Shown here piece after piece: positions 61,692-64,000 of a stretch of 64,000 bases of DNA. The position numbers were made by a program, and so were the translations under genes. The notes beneath the pieces are model-generated. The model worked only from the letters and a program-made list of their open reading frames with translations, ran no database searches and was not told the DNA's origin. Position 1 is the stretch's first letter. Each line of letters starts with the position of its first letter. Source of the DNA: Candidatus Synoicihabitans palmerolidicus (GTDB taxonomy: Bacteria > Verrucomicrobiota > Verrucomicrobiia > Opitutales > Opitutaceae); NCBI GenBank assembly GCA_020809425.1, contig JAGGDC010000001.1:868001-932000 (forward strand). The letters are read 5' to 3'.

Positions 61692-62590
61692 ATGAAACGA
61701 GCTCCTGAGGACTTTTTTCTATATATGTTGCCGACCTCCGTCGCGCTTCCCTGGGGACTGACAGCGACGGGAGGGGGGACGGTATCAGGCAAGGGCGGGT
61801 GCGGTGTATCCCCCTTTGTCCCACCCGACTGATCATGCGTTTGAGTGGGTGACCGGACGGGTGCTGGGCGCGTTTCAAGTGGTGTGGATTGCGGCAGGTA
61901 CGGGGGAATTTGAATCGCAAGCCAGTGGATTGGTATCACTTGAGGCAGGGATGGCCGTATTGCTGTTCCCCGGCGTTTGGCATCGTTATCGCCCGCATGC
62001 GGAAACGGGGTGGACGGAGAAATGGGTGGAATTGGGGGGCGAGGCGATTGATCGCCTGTTGGCGGTGGAGGTGATAGGTCCAGCTCGATGCAGTAGTGAC
62101 CCCCTCGCGGGCATTGGAAAGCGAACAAGCGATGGACGCCATGCATGAATTGATTCGAACGCCGGTGAGAGGGAGGGAGGCTGAACTGGCGACACAAGGA
62201 CTGCTCTTGTTGGCTCGTTTGAGCGAACGCACGGTGGTTGGAGGGAAAACCAAACCGATTGAGCAGGCGGTGTCTCAAGCCATGCGGATGATGGAGGCCG
62301 ATTTAGGTGAGGCCAGGTCGATTCCCGACTTGGCGAGTCATCTTGGGGTGGGATATTCTTATTTCCGTCGCGAGTTTCGCCTGCGAACCGGAGTGTCGCC
62401 GCAGCAATACCAACTGCGTTTACGCATGCAGCGAGTGCAGCGCCTCTTAGGCGCCACGGAATTGTCGATCAAGGAGATCGCCGATCGATTGGAATTCAGT
62501 TCGCCGTATCACCTATCGGCGGCCTTTAAGACACACTTCGGCTTGTCACCACGCGCATGGCGGAAGTTTCGGAAAGAAAGAAGGGAGTGA
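61692..62590 (+). pseudogene. AraC-family regulator of the rhamnose locus, frameshifted
   Basis: The ATG at 61692 gives MKRAPEDFFLYM and WGLTATGGGTV. The frame changes near 61800 to HAFEWVTGRVLGAFQVVWI (cupin-like arm), then again near 62095 to EAELATQGLLLLARLSER. The HTH_18 DNA-binding domain follows: IPDLASHLGVGYSYFRREFR, GVSPQQYQLRLRMQRVQRLL and ADRLEFSSPYHLSAAFKTHF. It is divergent from rhaB across 137 bp, suggesting control of rhaBA. The HTH part is intact but needs two frame changes to be reached. Confidence 0.82.
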
Positions 62591-62603
62591 AGACGGAAGC
62601 CCC

Positions 62604-62628
62604 GTTTGTAACGTATTACGTTACAAAC
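62604..62628. repeat. 25-bp palindrome 1 at the 3' end of the AraC gene
   Basis: Perfect 12-bp arms GTTTGTAACGTA / TACGTTACAAAC around a single T, 14 bp after the AraC stop. A related palindrome lies 53 bp further on. No T-run follows on either strand, so it is not a standard intrinsic terminator. Confidence 0.8.
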
Positions 62629-62680
62629 TCGGGAGAGCGAGGAGCACGAGAAAAGGGAATTGCGGGGCGGGGGGAAGGAG

Positions 62681-62705
62681 GTTTGTCACGTATTACGTGA
62701 CAAAC
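62681..62705. repeat. 25-bp palindrome 2 overlapping the dehydrogenase stop codon
   Basis: Perfect 12-bp arms GTTTGTCACGTA / TACGTGACAAAC. It differs from palindrome 1 only by a paired change (A-T to C-G), keeping the symmetry. The stop codon of the dehydrogenase (TGA, 62686-62688) lies inside it. Confidence 0.8.
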
Positions 62706-63646
62706 TCTGGGTGGAGCGGGTGGGGCGGATTTTGGACCAAGTGGATTGGAGGGCGCGAGCGCTGGCGAGGAGGCCTTGTTGTTCCTTGGGCCCAAGGGGG
62801 ATCTCGACGTGTTGCAGCACGCCGGCACGACCGACGGTGGTGGGGACCGCTGAGGCAAACGTCGCGAAGTCCGTAGCAGCCGTGCTGGAGGGATGACACG
62901 GGGAGCAATTGGCGTTTGTCGTGTGCAATGGCGTGCACCACCTCCGCGATGGTCAGGGCGACAGCCCAACCGGCACCGCCTTTGCGGCGAATGACCTCGG
63001 CGCCGCTGGTTTTGGCGCGTGCGAAGGTTTGAGCCTGGCAGGCGGCAGTGACGGTGGGGAAATTTGCGAGAGGCAGTCCGGCCGCGGTAGCGCTGGACCA
63101 AAGGGGAACCATGGCGTCGCCGTGTTCGCCGAGGATGAGGGCTTTGACCTGAGTCGGGGCGAGTTTAAGGTTTTCGGCGATGAGTGAGCGGAACCGTGCA
63201 GTAGCGAGCATGGTGCCAAGCCCCAATACTTGACTGGCAGGTAATCCGAGGCGGGCACAGGCGAGGTGGGTGAGGATATCGACGGGATTGGAGACCACAA
63301 CGATCAGAGCATCGCGGCGAAGACCGGCATGTTTGATCGACGTGAGGATGCCGTCGAAGAGGGCAACATTGCGCGTGATCAGGTCGAGGCGGGATTCGTT
63401 GGGTTTACGGCGAAGGCCGGCGGTGATCACGAAAATGTAGCTGTCGGCGGCCTGAGCGTAATCGCCGGCATAGATGCGTTGGTCGGCAATGACGGAGCTC
63501 CCATGCATCAAATCGAGGGCTTCGCCGGCGGCGAGGTCGGTATTGGCGTCGAGAAGTTGAATTTCTGATACAATACCGGCGCATTGCAGGGCGAAGGCGG
63601 CGTTGGATCCCACGCGACCGCCGCCGCCGATGATGGTTACTTTCAT
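62686..63646 (-). pseudogene. L-lactate/malate dehydrogenase family protein, 3' frameshift
   Basis: The start at 63646 gives the NAD-binding loop VTIIGGGGRVGSNAAFALQ, then GLRRKPNESRLDLITRN (substrate Arg), VVVSNPVDILTHLA and ILGEHGDAMVPLWSS (catalytic His). After LPVSSLQHGCYGLRDVCLS an indel near 62860 moves the last 60 or so codons to another frame: VPTTVGRAGVLQHVEI, then LLASARALQSTW, ending SRNT at 62686. The catalytic residues precede the lesion. The enzyme interconverts lactate and pyruvate, or malate and oxaloacetate. Its place beside rhaBA suggests a role in lactaldehyde/lactate metabolism. Confidence 0.82.
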
Positions 63647-63692
63647 GATAGTAGGAGGTCGCGAGGAGGGCGGACGGAGGGTGGACGGACGA

Positions 63693-64000
63693 TTATGCGG
63701 TCGCCGTAAGTTGGGTTAGAATTTCGGTGGTGAGTTTCTGCACCAGGGCCTCGACCTCGGGGTCGGAGGTGGGGGAGTCGCTTGAAGCGGCGGGGACCGG
63801 AGCGGGACACACGGCCCCCGGCCTGAATTCGCGGTTGTCGTTGCACAGCTCGCATTCGGCGAGTCCGGCGCGTGGGTCAGGCATACCCAGTTGTTGGCGC
63901 AGACCGATGAGATCCTTGAGTTTATCGGTTTCGAAACGGTGAAGACCGCTGCCCAGTCCGCCGGCGATGGCGACCATGCGGCAATACGAATCGATGTTTT
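63693..64000 (-). CDS. C-terminal part of a probable class II aldolase with encapsulation-peptide-like tail
   Basis: The frame is open to the window edge; an internal ATG lies at 63977. It reads SYCRMVAIAGGLGSGLHRF, DLIGLRQQLGMPDPRAGL and a cysteine pair in AECELCNDNREF. A Pro/Ala/Ser-rich linker follows, then a short amphipathic helix, EVEALVQKLTTEILTQL, at the extreme end. A linker plus a terminal amphipathic helix is the hallmark of cargo targeted to bacterial microcompartments. The aldolase assignment is inference from the context (rhamnose isomerase, kinase, dehydrogenase) and from similarity as I remember it to planctomycete/verrucomicrobial microcompartment aldolases. The catalytic part is outside the window. 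Confidence 0.45.
   Translation of the reverse strand, partial: NIDSYCRMVAIAGGLGSGLHRFETDKLKDLIGLRQQLGMPDPRAGLAECELCNDNREFRPGAVCPAPVPAASSDSPTSDPEVEALVQKLTTEILTQLTATA

Overview
The window looks like chromosomal DNA from a GC-rich, Gram-negative member of the Verrucomicrobia, most likely Opitutaceae. The supporting signs are a PEP-CTERM type surface protein, MlaEFD, a TonB system, a 2-gene amidase cluster and a rhamnose/lactate locus of planctomycete-verrucomicrobial flavour. Its most striking property is massive, unfinished gene decay. Roughly two thirds of the recognisable genes carry frameshifts, in-frame stops, deletions or insertions, and at least five kinds of mobile element are scattered through it. 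That pattern suits a recently host-restricted or otherwise relaxed lineage in genome reduction. A published example of such an Opitutaceae is the tunicate symbiont 'Candidatus Didemnitutus', but nothing here proves identity.

Layout: 1-9019 is a decayed O-antigen/exopolysaccharide cluster, all on the minus strand (acyltransferase, two GT4 glycosyltransferases, FkbM methyltransferase, alpha-1,2-fucosyltransferase, Wzt/Wzm exporter, asparagine synthetase). The fucosyltransferase is split by an antisense, ORF-less group II intron. 9172-14076 holds housekeeping genes: DJ-1/PfpI, broken SDR, ybaB, frameshifted recR, tRNA-Gly(CCC), intact dxs and xseB. 14154-19638 has an IS3 element, a gluconolactonase cut by it, a kinase-like remnant, an intact peroxiredoxin and a broken MuiA/DUF4139 gene. 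19751-24793 is a well-preserved island: a membrane protein, the mlaEFD-plus-lipoprotein outer-membrane lipid transport operon and a HAD phosphatase. 25009-39923 is transposon-rich: IS110, partial IS3, IS630, and two inverted copies of a DDE element flanking a decayed isomerase and PEP-CTERM autotransporter. Between these lie tRNA-Met, a broken nitronate monooxygenase and a transglutaminase.

39990-42904 carries two tandem Tat-exported amidases, partly fused by deletion. 43032-52109 is a complete but broken TonB energy-transduction operon (DUF3450, long TtpC-like ExbB, ExbB, ExbD, TonB, TPR) plus its TonB-dependent receptor; tonB is interrupted by a partial IS630. 52332-55794 holds a NodT-type efflux lipoprotein with two stops and a divergent substrate-binding protein/LysR pair. 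55825-64000 is a sugar locus: lutABC (lactate oxidation), rhaA, rhaB, an AraC regulator, a lactate/malate dehydrogenase and, at the edge, the tail of a probable class II aldolase with an encapsulation-peptide-like helix. Together they suggest L-rhamnose breakdown via lactaldehyde and lactate, possibly in a microcompartment, now defective.

The lesions are not spread evenly. dxs, xseB, ybaB, bcp, mlaEFD and the lipoprotein are clean over long stretches, while neighbouring accessory genes carry one to four lesions each, including substitutions of catalytic residues. That argues for real pseudogenisation under selective retention rather than a uniformly poor assembly, although some single-base homopolymer indels could still be sequencing errors.
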